This document shows, piece by piece, positions 55,722-64,000 of a stretch of 64,000 nt of DNA (within the stretch, counting starts at the first letter, position 1; each line of letters opens with the position of its first letter). The notes under the pieces are model-generated. The model was not told the DNA's origin. It worked only from the letters and a program-made list of their open reading frames with translations, and did no database searches. The DNA is taken from contig NZ_MLAP01000010.1 of assembly GCF_002272865.1 (NCBI RefSeq), forward strand, positions 1-64,000. Direction: 5' to 3'. This stretch comes from Helicobacter sp. 12S02634-8 (GTDB lineage: Bacteria > Campylobacterota > Campylobacteria > Campylobacterales > Helicobacteraceae). The position numbers and the translations under genes were made by a program.

Positions 55722-56074
55722 TTGATTTCTTCTTGTGTTTTTGTATGCGTTGTGTGTGTGCCTATGTTGATAAGAATAATCCCAAGAATACCCAATGCAA
55801 TGCCTATTTTTTGATACGCACTCAAGACTTCGTCAAATACAAACACTCCCACCACAGCAATCCCCAAAAGTCCCAAAACTTCCCAAATCGCATAAGCTAG
55901 CCCTATAGGCATATGCCGCACGCAAAGCCCCATAAAATAATACGATCCAATAATAAAGCCCCCCATCACTCCATATCCCCATAGCGCCCCAAGGCTTGCT
56001 TTGAGCGAAATTGTAGCGATGAGTTCAGCAAAAATAGCGATGGATAAAAATATATATGCCCGCAAAGGTATCAT
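55718..56074 (-). CDS. SMR family efflux protein, first subunit
   Basis: A 118-residue SMR protein with the essential TM1 glutamate in IFAELIATISLKAS and the signature GLAYAIWEVLG. The start at 56074 (MIPLRAYIF) overlaps the lgt stop by ATGA; an upstream ATG inside lgt is less likely. A hydrophilic Thr/His-rich tail of about 14 residues follows the last helix. Together with the next gene it probably forms an inverted heterodimer exporting cationic compounds. Confidence 0.9.
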   Translation of the reverse strand: MIPLRAYIFLSIAIFAELIATISLKASLGALWGYGVMGGFIIGSYYFMGLCVRHMPIGLAYAIWEVLGLLGIAVVGVFVFDEVLSAYQKIGIALGILGIILINIGTHTTHTKTQEEIK

Positions 56075-56916
56075 TTGCTTTTTCTCCAGATAAAAGCCCA
56101 AAGCCCCAAAGAAAACCCTATCATCACAAGGCTAAGAATCTGTCCCATACTCAAGCTAAAGACATAATAGCCCATTTGCGGGTCAGGCTCTCGCCAAAAC
56201 TCTGCAAGAAAGCGCATGAGCCCATATGCGATACCATAGACAACAATCAAAGCACCTTGTGCCCTAAAGATTTTCTTAGCACCCCACACCACCACAAAGA
56301 CCACCACGCCCTCCAAAAACGCTTCAATGAGCTGGCTGGGGTATCGCAAAGCCCCATCAACGACAATACCGATTTTTTGCCCCCATGCATCATCAGAGGG
56401 GATCACGCGACCATAAAGCTCTTGATTCAAGAAATTCCCCACACGCCCAAAGACATAGCCCAGTGGCACGCTAAGGGCTACAAGATCCATATAGAGCAAG
56501 AAATTTTGGTGTTTTTTGTAAGCAAAAATGATTGAAGCAATCAAAAATCCCACCAATGCGCCGTGGTAGCTCATACCACGGATACCTATGAACGCGCCTT
56601 GTGCATCAAAGGGATTGAATATCTGCCAAGGGTGGCTGAGATAATACCAGCTATTGGGTTCATAAATCACGATATAGCCAATCCTAGCCCCTAAAATCAC
56701 GCCAATCTCTACCCAGATAAAATAGCTATCGAGGTTTTTAGTGGTGATGGGGAATCGTTTGGGGTCGGATTTGATGAAATATTTTGCCATATAAAGGGCA
56801 GTGAGTAAGGAAAGCACATAAGCAATCCCATACCAATGTATCGGGAGTCCAAAGAGATGGAAAGCGATGGGATTAAAGTGTGTGTAGATTTCGTTCCATT
56901 GGCTGAGCTGGGGCAT
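56071..56916 (-). CDS. lgt: Prolipoprotein diacylglyceryl transferase
   Basis: A 281-residue inner-membrane enzyme that attaches diacylglycerol to the lipobox cysteine, the first step in lipoprotein maturation. The Lgt signature GRVGNFLNQELYGR contains the catalytic Arg and Asn; GMSYHGAL carries the conserved His of HGGL. Seven helices are predicted. The usual HGGL is SYHGAL here. It follows the STAS-like gene and is coupled to the SMR genes. Confidence 0.95.
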   Translation of the reverse strand: MPQLSQWNEIYTHFNPIAFHLFGLPIHWYGIAYVLSLLTALYMAKYFIKSDPKRFPITTKNLDSYFIWVEIGVILGARIGYIVIYEPNSWYYLSHPWQIFNPFDAQGAFIGIRGMSYHGALVGFLIASIIFAYKKHQNFLLYMDLVALSVPLGYVFGRVGNFLNQELYGRVIPSDDAWGQKIGIVVDGALRYPSQLIEAFLEGVVVFVVVWGAKKIFRAQGALIVVYGIAYGLMRFLAEFWREPDPQMGYYVFSLSMGQILSLVMIGFSLGLWAFIWRKSK

Positions 56917-56928
56917 TGAGAGAGTCCT

Positions 56929-57258
56929 TTATAGATTTTTGATAGAAATTTCGATTTTTTCATTGAGCTCAAGTGTTTGAAAAAACCCAAAAAGTTTGAT
57001 ACTGTTGGTATAGAGTTTTAAGTCTAGCCCATCGTTTTCTTTGAGCTTGAGGAGGTAGCCTATCATCGGTAAGCTGATGGGGTAGGAATCAATCAAAAAA
57101 ATAAAAATCGTTTTATCTCCGTTGGTATTTTTGAGGGCTTGGATTGTGGGGCGTATTTTTTCTTTGAATTCTAAAAACTCATCATCTGTCTTGACTTTAC
57201 CCACACATCGGATAAAGGGCTCATTTTTGGGAGTTTGTGAAATTTCAATATGTGCCAT
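56929..57258 (-). CDS. Small conserved protein, STAS-like fold suspected
   Basis: A 109-residue cytoplasmic protein. The alternation of strands and helices, with IFIFLIDSYPISLPMIGYLL where anti-anti-sigma (STAS) proteins carry their signature, suggests a STAS-like fold. The usual phosphorylatable Ser-Ser/Gly is replaced by S-L-P. No partner kinase is nearby. Function unknown. Confidence 0.55.
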   Translation of the reverse strand: MAHIEISQTPKNEPFIRCVGKVKTDDEFLEFKEKIRPTIQALKNTNGDKTIFIFLIDSYPISLPMIGYLLKLKENDGLDLKLYTNSIKLFGFFQTLELNEKIEISIKNL

Positions 57259-57418
57259 CAGCCCTCCTTGGTATTGCTTGTTCTGCTTAGAGTTGATTGG
57301 TTATTATACCTTTTGAGTCTGAAGTATTTGTCATCAAAGTCTTGCTTGCATTGTGATAAACGCCCACTAAGCATTAGCCCAAGGTCGAATCAAGGGGGCT
57401 TGAGTCAAGGGGCTAAAA

Positions 57419-58144
57419 TCAATAGGCGGGGAAGTCATTGGGTAAAGGCGAGGTGAAGTCATAGCCGAGTAGAGAAATCTTGTGTGCGTGCAACATCAAG
57501 CGCTTAGCTTTTGCGCCACCATAGAGCGTATCACCGATGATGGGATACCCAATGCTTTTGAGATGGACTCGGATTTGATGGGTGCGGCCTGTTTTGATGA
57601 TGGCTTGGAGCAAGGTCTTTTTACCGATGATACTCAAAGGCTTGATTATTGTGAGGGCATAAAGCCCCTCAGGAGAGATTTTGCTTTTAGCGTGCGTGCC
57701 TTTTAAGGTCAGTATGGGCTTTTGTATCTCACACCCCTCAGCAATGATCCCCTCAGTGAGCGCTAGGTATTCTTTATAGACATTTTGTTTTTTGAAGGCT
57801 TGTTTGGCTTCTATATGGAAAGGGCTATTTTCTTTGATGAGTAAGATCACTCCACTTGTTTCTTTGTCTAATCGATGCAACAAACTCCAGCCTGCAAACA
57901 TTTTAGCCAGTTGATAGCTTTCAAGAAATGGGGGTTTATCGATGGCTAAAATTTGTGTGTCTTCAAAGATGATTTTAGGCGTGGGTGTATGGGCGATGGT
58001 TAGGACACTTGTTTTTGCTAGCTCGGTGCGTGCGATGGTGATTTGTTTGCCATTGCAGCTCACGCGCCCCTCATCAATGAGGGCTTTGGCTTTTTTGTTG
58101 GATATGTGTTCTTGAATACTGAGGAGTTTATAGGCTTTTTCCAT
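57419..58144 (-). CDS. RluA-family pseudouridine synthase
   Basis: A 241-residue RNA pseudouridine synthase. An N-terminal S4-like RNA-binding part (SNKKAKALIDEGRVSCNGK) precedes the catalytic domain with LLHRLDKETSGVILL, whose Asp is the nucleophile, and TGRTHQIRVHLKSIGYPIIGD. The exact target base in 23S rRNA or tRNA cannot be told. It corresponds to H. pylori HP0956 by position. Confidence 0.92.
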   Translation of the reverse strand: MEKAYKLLSIQEHISNKKAKALIDEGRVSCNGKQITIARTELAKTSVLTIAHTPTPKIIFEDTQILAIDKPPFLESYQLAKMFAGWSLLHRLDKETSGVILLIKENSPFHIEAKQAFKKQNVYKEYLALTEGIIAEGCEIQKPILTLKGTHAKSKISPEGLYALTIIKPLSIIGKKTLLQAIIKTGRTHQIRVHLKSIGYPIIGDTLYGGAKAKRLMLHAHKISLLGYDFTSPLPNDFPAY

Positions 58145-58179
58145 TTGTGCGTTCCTTTTGTGTGTCTTTGGTGTGGTTT

Positions 58180-59394
58180 TTATGTGTTTGTTTGGTTGCG
58201 ATGGGTGGGGGATTTGATGGCTTCTAGGAGGATTTGGAGCTTGTTGTGTGAATCTTTGATCGAGGCTTTTGGGAGTGATTGCTCTTGGAGTAGGGTTGCT
58301 AGGAGGTCTTTGATTTCGATGATTGTATAGCCCTCAATGGCTTCAAATAAAGCATTTTGATTGAAAATATGGGGACCACTGATGAGCTTGGTATGGAAAA
58401 ATGCTGGTTCAATGGGATTGTGTCCTCCGATTTTAGCAAAAGCACCCCCTAAAATCACAATATCACTGATAGCATAGAGATTACACAGCTCCCCTAGAGT
58501 ATCGACAAGCAAAATATCGCAATCTTGCACAAATCCAGTTTCAGAAAAGACTTTATAGGTATAGCCACTGCCCTCAAGCAGAGTTTTGAGTAGATTTTCT
58601 ACGATACCAAAACGTTCAGGGTGTCTGGGGGCTAAGATGAGCCATGTGCGTGGGCGTGAGTGTTTGAGAGATAAAAAGGCCTTGATGATGGGCTCTTCTT
58701 CTTTGGGGTGGGTGCTAGCTGCTGTGATGGTTAAAAGGGGGCTTTTGGGATAGGAGGCTGTGAGCGTTGGCTTGGAGATGATTTTGAGATTACCAAAGAC
58801 AATAACGCTTTTAGCGCCAAGGGCTTTGAGTCTGTGTAAATCTTGAGATTCTTGGGCATAGATTGTATCAATGCACGCAAAGATTTTTTTATAAATCCAC
58901 GCAAATCGTTTGTATTTGGGATAGGAGCGTGTGGAAATCCTTGCATTGATGAGTATGGTTTTAGCCCCTATTTTTTTAGCTGTCATAAAAAGCTGGGGCC
59001 ATAGCTCTGCTTCTGTCACCACTAGAGTCTGTAAATGGGATAATTGCGACTTCCAAAAAGGGATAAAAATCTCAAAAGGCAAAAACTTGACTTCGATATA
59101 TCCGAGCTTGCCATAAGTTTGTTTTGTGAGTGCGTATCCTGTTTGTGTGGTTGTTGTGATTAAAATAGGCACATTGCCCATTGCTCCAATGAGTGGCTCT
59201 AAAGATTTGATTTCACCATAAGAGCATGCGTGGAACCAAAAATGTGGGCGCGTGCGTAAAGAAAAGTCTTTGAGAAAAAATCTCGCAGGGATAGAATCTG
59301 TGTATTTGGACTTCAATGCTGCTAGCAATAGCAATGGCAAGGAGAGCACATAAAAAAATAAGGCGATGAGATAATAAACAACCCCAAACATCAA
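58180..59394 (-). CDS. waaA: 3-deoxy-D-manno-octulosonic acid transferase
   Basis: A 404-residue KDO transferase that adds KDO to lipid A precursor at the inner membrane. The N-terminal membrane anchor (VVYYLIALFFYVLSLPLLLL) precedes the GT-B fold. FHACSYGEIKSLEPL, ITTTTQTGY and VTEAELWPQL are family motifs in the acceptor lobe; LAPRHPERF and GGAFAKIGGHNPIEP are in the CMP-KDO lobe. Conserved order with HP0957. Confidence 0.95.
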   Translation of the reverse strand: MMFGVVYYLIALFFYVLSLPLLLLAALKSKYTDSIPARFFLKDFSLRTRPHFWFHACSYGEIKSLEPLIGAMGNVPILITTTTQTGYALTKQTYGKLGYIEVKFLPFEIFIPFWKSQLSHLQTLVVTEAELWPQLFMTAKKIGAKTILINARISTRSYPKYKRFAWIYKKIFACIDTIYAQESQDLHRLKALGAKSVIVFGNLKIISKPTLTASYPKSPLLTITAASTHPKEEEPIIKAFLSLKHSRPRTWLILAPRHPERFGIVENLLKTLLEGSGYTYKVFSETGFVQDCDILLVDTLGELCNLYAISDIVILGGAFAKIGGHNPIEPAFFHTKLISGPHIFNQNALFEAIEGYTIIEIKDLLATLLQEQSLPKASIKDSHNKLQILLEAIKSPTHRNQTNT

Positions 59395-59400
59395 AAAGGT

Positions 59401-60111
59401 CTATACCGTTTCCTCAATATAGAGGATTCTCCCGCAATGGGTGCAAGTGATGATATCAGTGCTTTGGAGGATTTCAGCATATACGCGATCGTTGATTCTG
59501 ATGAAACACCCCCCACAAGCTTGCTTTCTCACAGGCACAACGCTAGTGTTTTTCGCCCATTTTCTGACCTTTTCATAAAAGCCGATGAGTTTTTGATCCA
59601 TTGTGACAATGAGTTTTTGCTTTTGTGCAAATATTTTTTGCTGCTCTTCTTTGATGGCTTGGATATCTTTCCCTACTTTTTCTTCAAGTGTAGCGATCGT
59701 GTCATTGATTGTTTGAATAGCTTTTTGCACTTCTTCTTGGAGTTTTGTGTTTGCTTCTATGTCTTCTTCGAGCTTTTGTATTTGTTTGTTGGCATTTTCT
59801 CTTTGCTCTTTGATCATCTCTTCTTCGACATTGAGAGATTTGAGCTCTCGCTCTGAGCGGACTTCGGAGATTTTTTTATGGATATTCTCTAAACGAGAGG
59901 CCATATCTGTTAATGTTTGTTCGTTTCTAGCGACTTGGAGTTTGAAATCTTTTTTCTCTTCTTGGAGATTTTGGCTTTCTGCTTCTTTGAGCTCTTTGGA
60001 ACGGATAGCTTTGTCAAGCTCGCTTCTTTTTTGCGTGATTTGTGGTTCTAGGCTGTCGATATCTTTGTCGAGGTTTGATATTTGTATGAGCTGCTGGAGG
60101 TGTTTGTTCAT
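59401..60111 (-). CDS. Coiled-coil zinc-ribbon protein (HP0958-like)
   Basis: A 236-residue protein: about 170 residues of predicted antiparallel coiled coil (heavy in Glu, Lys, Gln), then a C4 zinc ribbon with C199, C202, C223 and C226 (ACGGC and CTHC). The H. pylori homologue HP0958 is needed for motility, stabilising RpoN and binding flaA mRNA. A similar role is likely here, though no flagellar gene is nearby. Confidence 0.93.
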   Translation of the reverse strand: MNKHLQQLIQISNLDKDIDSLEPQITQKRSELDKAIRSKELKEAESQNLQEEKKDFKLQVARNEQTLTDMASRLENIHKKISEVRSERELKSLNVEEEMIKEQRENANKQIQKLEEDIEANTKLQEEVQKAIQTINDTIATLEEKVGKDIQAIKEEQQKIFAQKQKLIVTMDQKLIGFYEKVRKWAKNTSVVPVRKQACGGCFIRINDRVYAEILQSTDIITCTHCGRILYIEETV

Positions 60112-60120
60112 AGTTTATCC

Positions 60121-60900
60121 TTATAGATATGCAAATGGGTTGTTACAATCTTTAATTATAGCTTGATAACCCTTAGTTTTCAAAATGCTTTTTATGATTT
60201 GTGGGAAAAACTTTTCACTTTGATAATGCTCCACATCAATCAAGCTAATCTGGAGCGAGCGTGCGATCATCGCATCGTGGTATTTGATATCCCCTGTAAT
60301 CAGACAAGAGTTTGCTTTGAGGGCGTTTTGATACAGATATGCACTCCCTGCCCCGCAGACAATAGCGACAGATTCTATGATAGAAGAGCCTTGTGTGTAT
60401 CGGAGTGGATTGATACCAAGTCTGTCTTTAATGCGATAGACAAGCGCTGTCAATTCGATTGGCTCTATCGCTCCACTTAAGGCGATTCCATCTTGGTGCA
60501 ATCCATCAAAGCCCAAAACTTCTGTAGCAAAATAAGCATTGAGATGGGTGGTATCAAAGTTGGTGTGCATGCTGATGAGCGCACAGTCTTTTTGTATGAG
60601 TATTTTAGCGATATTAGCAGGATAAGTATCATAGCAAAATCCCTGCATGGGCTTGAAAAACAGAGGGTGGTGGGATATGATAAGACTCTTTGGAGGGATA
60701 GTGGCTGCGATGGGGAGTGTGACTTCTAAGCAGACATAAATATCTGTAAAATCTTGCTGCATACTCCCTAAGTTTAGCCCGCTATGATCCCAGCTCTCTT
60801 GGAGATTGAAAGGTGAGAGGGTGTTGAGGAGGTCATAGAGTGTGCTGACAGATTTTGATGGTGCTAACTCTTGTGGATTTTCAGTATTTTTTGTCATCAT
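60121..60900 (-). CDS. NIF3/YbgI family dinuclear-metal protein
   Basis: A 259-residue member of the Nif3-like family, which forms toroidal hexamers with a two-metal centre. SWDHSGLNLG at the N-terminus, ISHHPLFF and STNFD-like MHTNFD carry metal-ligand histidines and aspartate; CGAGSAYL and LITGDIKYHDA follow, and the last metal ligands lie in DVEHYQSE. The often-annotated GTP cyclohydrolase activity is not established for the family. Position matches HP0959. Confidence 0.92.
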   Translation of the reverse strand: MMTKNTENPQELAPSKSVSTLYDLLNTLSPFNLQESWDHSGLNLGSMQQDFTDIYVCLEVTLPIAATIPPKSLIISHHPLFFKPMQGFCYDTYPANIAKILIQKDCALISMHTNFDTTHLNAYFATEVLGFDGLHQDGIALSGAIEPIELTALVYRIKDRLGINPLRYTQGSSIIESVAIVCGAGSAYLYQNALKANSCLITGDIKYHDAMIARSLQISLIDVEHYQSEKFFPQIIKSILKTKGYQAIIKDCNNPFAYL

Positions 60901-60976
60901 TTGACCTTATTCAACCTTATTTTGCCTTATTTGTCATTATTTGACCTTGATTTGCCTTGGGGGGGGCTTGCCTATT

Positions 60977-61879
60977 TTATGGTCTTTTGGCTTGTGTGCG
61001 GCTTTCTCGCTCTGCTTCTTGGTCTTTATAGAGGGTCGCACAGCCCTTGGCGATTTCACGGATTTTGAGGATATAGTTTTGCCTTTGGGCGACCGAGATA
61101 GCTTTCCTAGCGTCTAAGACATTGAAAAAATGCGAACTCAACATCGTATAATCATACGCAGGCAAGGGCAGCGCGGCCTCTAAACATCTTTTGGCTTCAT
61201 TTTGTGTCTTTTCAAACATATCAAAAAGCATTTGTGTATCTGCGATTTCAAAATGATATTTGCTGAATTCATACTCGCCTTCTGCGTGCACATCTGCATA
61301 CAAGACGCTCTCTCCATCGGGTTTTTGCACCCATTGGATATCAAAGATAGAATCCACCCCTTGGATATACATCGCCAAGCGCTCCACACCATAAGTGATC
61401 TCTACAGGCACGGGATCGCAAGGGATAGAGCCGACTTGCTGGAAATAGGTAAATTGCGTGACCTCCATGCCATCAAGCCAGACCTCCCAGCCCAAGCCCC
61501 ACGCCCCTAAAGTGGGCGATTCCCAATTATCCTCGACAAAACGAATATCGTGTTCTTGTCTATTGAGTCCTAGTGTTTGGAGGCTTTTGAGATAGAGTTC
61601 TTGGATATTATCGGGGCTAGGTTTGATGAGGACTTGGAATTGATAGTAACTCCCAAGGCGATTAGGATTTTCGCCATATCGCCCATCTGTGGGGCGTCTT
61701 GAGGGCGCGACATAAGCAGCACTCCAAGGCTTGCTATCAAGGCTTTTTAGCAAAGTTGCAGGGTGGAAAGTCCCTGCGCCTGCAGGAATATCATAAGGCT
61801 GGACAATCAAGCAACCTTGATTTTTCCAGAAGTTTTGGAGTTTGAGCAAAATATCTGAAAAGCTATTTCCATCTGTCAT
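60977..61879 (-). CDS. glyQ: Glycyl-tRNA synthetase alpha subunit
   Basis: A 300-residue catalytic alpha subunit of the heterotetrameric bacterial Gly[48 protein letters not shown] and [13 protein letters not shown]-like ([14 protein letters not shown]) are class II motif regions unique to GlyQ. The beta subunit glyS is not adjacent, as in H. pylori. A short G-run precedes the stop region. Confidence 0.97.
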   Translation of the reverse strand: MTDGNSFSDILLKLQNFWKNQGCLIVQPYDIPAGAGTFHPATLLKSLDSKPWSAAYVAPSRRPTDGRYGENPNRLGSYYQFQVLIKPSPDNIQELYLKSLQTLGLNRQEHDIRFVEDNWESPTLGAWGLGWEVWLDGMEVTQFTYFQQVGSIPCDPVPVEITYGVERLAMYIQGVDSIFDIQWVQKPDGESVLYADVHAEGEYEFSKYHFEIADTQMLFDMFEKTQNEAKRCLEAALPLPAYDYTMLSSHFFNVLDARKAISVAQRQNYILKIREIAKGCATLYKDQEAERESRTQAKRP

Positions 61880-61924
61880 GAGAATCCTTTATTTTGTATG
61901 CAAAATGACACACATTGTGTGATT

Positions 61925-62866
61925 TCATCGTTTCATCAATGCTTCCATACTCTCAAGAGGGCTTTTACCCCCAATGATAGCTTGCACCTCTGTGGCAATG
62001 GGAGTATAGATCCCCTCTCTTTGGGCGATTTGCGTGATGGCTTTGGAGGTTTTGATCCCCTCAGCGACTTCTCCTAATTCCTCTAAGATAAGCTCTAAGG
62101 GCTTATTTTGCGCTAGTCCTAGCCCTACGCGATAGTTGCGAGATAGCAAGGAATTAGCTGTCAAAAACAAATCCCCCGCACCCGATAATCCCAAAAAGGT
62201 CTGTAACTTTGCCCCAAAATATTCACCAAATCGACTGATTTCTACAAGCCCACGCGAGAGTAGCGAGGCCTTAGCATTTTGCCCCAACCCTAAGCCATCA
62301 CAAATCCCTGCAGCAATAGCGATAACATTTTTATACGCCCCTGCAATCTCTCCACCGATCACATCATCTTTGACATAAGGCTTGATAAAACTTGGCATCA
62401 TATCAGCAAAAGCATTGGCAAGCCTTGCATCATCAGCGTGCAAGCACAAAGCACAAGGCAAGCTCATTGCCACTTCTTTAGCAAAGCTAGGGCCTGCTAG
62501 GAAGCAGATATTTTCTTTTGGTAAGAAATTTTGGGCGATCTCACTCACAAAAGCCCCGCTCCCCTCTTCGATCCCTTTGCTAGCGATGAGTATTTTTGCG
62601 CCCTTTTTTTGCCCCAAATCTGTTTGTGTAAACCACTCTCTGAGGGCTTGCACACTGATAGCGATGACAAAAATCTCAGCTTCTAGTCCCTCTTTGTGTG
62701 TGCATTGTCTGATAGGGGGGCGTCTTTTTTGCTCCAAGCTTTTATTCAATGGAGTTAGCATTGGAGTTATATCTCGCCTTGAAACGATGGAGATTTCGTT
62801 TTTTTGTCCTAAAGCAAAAGCGAGGGCTCTCCCCCACGCCCCACCGCCAAAAATCGTGATTTTCAT
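61925..62866 (-). CDS. gpsA: Glycerol-3-phosphate dehydrogenase (NAD(P)+)
   Basis: A 313-residue enzyme that makes sn-glycerol-3-phosphate from dihydroxyacetone phosphate for phospholipids. The Rossmann loop [12 protein letters not shown], the stretch [31 protein letters not shown] with the catalytic Lys, and [13 protein letters not shown] are clear. It is first in the operon that runs to the SMR genes. Confidence 0.96.
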   Translation of the reverse strand: MKITIFGGGAWGRALAFALGQKNEISIVSRRDITPMLTPLNKSLEQKRRPPIRQCTHKEGLEAEIFVIAISVQALREWFTQTDLGQKKGAKILIASKGIEEGSGAFVSEIAQNFLPKENICFLAGPSFAKEVAMSLPCALCLHADDARLANAFADMMPSFIKPYVKDDVIGGEIAGAYKNVIAIAAGICDGLGLGQNAKASLLSRGLVEISRFGEYFGAKLQTFLGLSGAGDLFLTANSLLSRNYRVGLGLAQNKPLELILEELGEVAEGIKTSKAITQIAQREGIYTPIATEVQAIIGGKSPLESMEALMKR

Positions 62867-63225
62867 TTATATTTGCGTCCTCACTCACTCATCAATCTAT
62901 CGACACAACATAACATTGCTTTTCTTAAGTCCCATTGTTTTTCTCAATCTCTTGTCCCAAAGCCTTGCATATATCTTTATTCTTAAGTCTAATTCTTAAA
63001 ACTTAAAATCCAGCTTCTTAAAACCCGTTTGCCCTTGCTGCCAAAGGCAAAGAAAGCATTATCCACATTGCAGTCTTGTTTTGCATTTTATCGCAGTTAT
63101 ATTAATACGCCCTTTATGGGGTATGTGTGAAGCCCCCAAAATCATATCAATATGTGAAATGTGCTTGAACCCCCTCCTCGTTTTTTATGGGAATTTCAAG
63201 CAAGTTTAAGCCCAAAAGGGCAGGA
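62867..63225. other. Intergenic region with no gene found
   Basis: 359 bases between gpsA and the SPOR gene, which run in the same direction. No frame above 20 codons has a ribosome site. TTTGCCCTT/AAAGGCAAA near 63029-63053 and GCCCAAAAGGGC (63210-63221) can form hairpins; the second sits just after the SPOR gene stop and may be a weak terminator. TTAAGAAT-type short repeats lie near 62980-63005. Confidence 0.5.
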
Positions 63226-64000
63226 TTATTTGACTTGGATATGGATAGGTTTTGTGATATCAGCTGTAATTTTAGCGATATCTTTATCAGCCCCTGCTCT
63301 TGAGGGATAAGGCCCGATTAGGTATTTTGTGATGGTTTGATTGTTATCTATGGTGCTTTGGGTGCGATAGCTGTATTTGCTGATTTTGTTTAAAAACTCT
63401 TTATTGGGTGTTTTGCTGAAAGCTCCCACTTGTAGATAATATCCCGCAGTAGCTGGTGTGCCGTTTTTAGCTTCTTTGGCTGGGGCTTTTGCCTTGGGCG
63501 CAGTGGCTGTGTTTGCAGTCTTTGGCGTGGTAGCTTTGCTTGCAGGGGCTTTTGTGGCTTTGGCTTCAGGGGCTGTTTTTGCCTTGGGTGTGGTGGTTTC
63601 TTTGGGTGTGCTTGGAGTGGGCTTTTTGGCTTGAGTGTTTTGGGCGTGGTCTAAAATACCTGCTTGCATGTGGTCTTGTGTGTTATTGGGTAAGGTCGTA
63701 GTTTTTTCTTCTATTGGGCTAGTTTGTGTGCTTGGGGCTTTTTCTTGCTTGCTATCTTGTGTGTTTTCTTTTGTGATTGGAGGATTGCTAGCGAGTTGCT
63801 TGGATTTGATGTCTTGGACAATTTTGTCAAATTTATTTTCTTCTTCAGTTTTAGACATATCATCGATGGGGACTTGGTTGAAATCATCATTACTATCCAA
63901 ACTATTATCCAAAGCAGGGTTGTGCATAGCGTCCATTTTTTCGATTGAGCTATCTGTATTAGCCATTGGCTCTTTTTGTTCAGGGCGCGTTAGAAAAAAC
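63226..64000 (-). CDS. SPOR-domain membrane protein (5' end outside the window)
   Basis: The frame is open through the right window edge (FFLTRPEQKEPMANTD...), so the ATG at 63966 is probably internal and a membrane helix precedes it. The visible 258 residues are an acidic segment, then a long Ala/Pro/Lys/Thr-rich linker with repeats such as APEAKATKAPASKATTPK, and a C-terminal SPOR domain (GYYLQVGAFSKTPNKEF ... YLIGPYPSRAGA). SPOR domains bind denuded peptidoglycan at the division septum. A FtsN-like or general septal role is likely. Confidence 0.8.
   Translation of the reverse strand, partial: FFLTRPEQKEPMANTDSSIEKMDAMHNPALDNSLDSNDDFNQVPIDDMSKTEEENKFDKIVQDIKSKQLASNPPITKENTQDSKQEKAPSTQTSPIEEKTTTLPNNTQDHMQAGILDHAQNTQAKKPTPSTPKETTTPKAKTAPEAKATKAPASKATTPKTANTATAPKAKAPAKEAKNGTPATAGYYLQVGAFSKTPNKEFLNKISKYSYRTQSTIDNNQTITKYLIGPYPSRAGADKDIAKITADITKPIHIQVK

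Overview
The window comes from a Campylobacterota genome, most likely a Helicobacter other than H. pylori. The basis is gene order recognised from H. pylori and Campylobacter jejuni: an IMPase-accD-rlmH-dksA run; purM, SH3 protein, aroE, rnr, holA, rpsF, ssb, rpsR (the HP1250-HP1244 order); gpsA, glyQ, NIF3-like, zinc-ribbon coiled coil, waaA, RluA, lgt (the HP0961-HP0955 order); and two tandem sodium:neurotransmitter symporters. No database search was run; all names rest on motif and family recognition.

Layout. 1-127: the edge of a type I specificity gene (hsdS). 413-3841: leftward IMPase-like/accD/rlmH/dksA operon. 3.9-6.0 kb: recO, ppk2, pncC. 6.1-6.6 kb: five tRNA genes behind a consensus promoter. 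6.6-17.2 kb: secreted protein, der, CDF transporter, AAA ATPase, TsdA-like dihaem cytochrome, priA, two small genes resembling ZapA and ZapB, uvrB. 17.2-21.9 kb: type III restriction-modification system 1, whose mod gene is broken by an AGTC repeat tract. 22.3-29.1 kb: leftward replication/translation operon with purM upstream. 29.2-34.9 kb: phosphate module (pstC-pstA-pstB, a PhoR/PhoB-like pair, pstS) with matching Pho-box-like sites in front of pstC and pstS. 34.9-36.2 kb: a gap that lacks conventional genes but is dense in structure. 36.3-41.1 kb: type III system 2, with res upstream of mod and res broken by an 11-C tract. 41.3-44.0 kb: two symporters. 44.2-46.2 kb: groES-groEL behind a consensus promoter and CIRCE operator. 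46.4-55.3 kb: dnaG, an MFS permease, hisH, a second two-component system, a fused ADP-forming acyl-CoA synthetase and an FAH-like protein. 55.4-62.9 kb: leftward operon from gpsA to two SMR transporters. 63.2-64.0 kb: a SPOR-domain membrane protein truncated by the window edge.

Main points. Two type III systems 14 kb apart carry different phase-variation switches. As read, system 1 has Mod OFF and Res intact, while system 2 has Mod ON and Res OFF; the predicted state is therefore one active methyltransferase and no type III restriction. The 1.3-kb gap beside system 2 holds small ORFs absent from a conventional annotation: a 25-residue hydrophobic peptide, a 7-codon ORF and a 31-residue membrane peptide, each with a Shine-Dalgarno. 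Two competing inverted repeats cover the first start region, and the opposite strand has a promoter-like hexamer and a terminator-like hairpin with T8. This resembles a type I toxin-antitoxin locus and is the best candidate here for an undescribed system. An 85-nt compound palindrome lies next to it.
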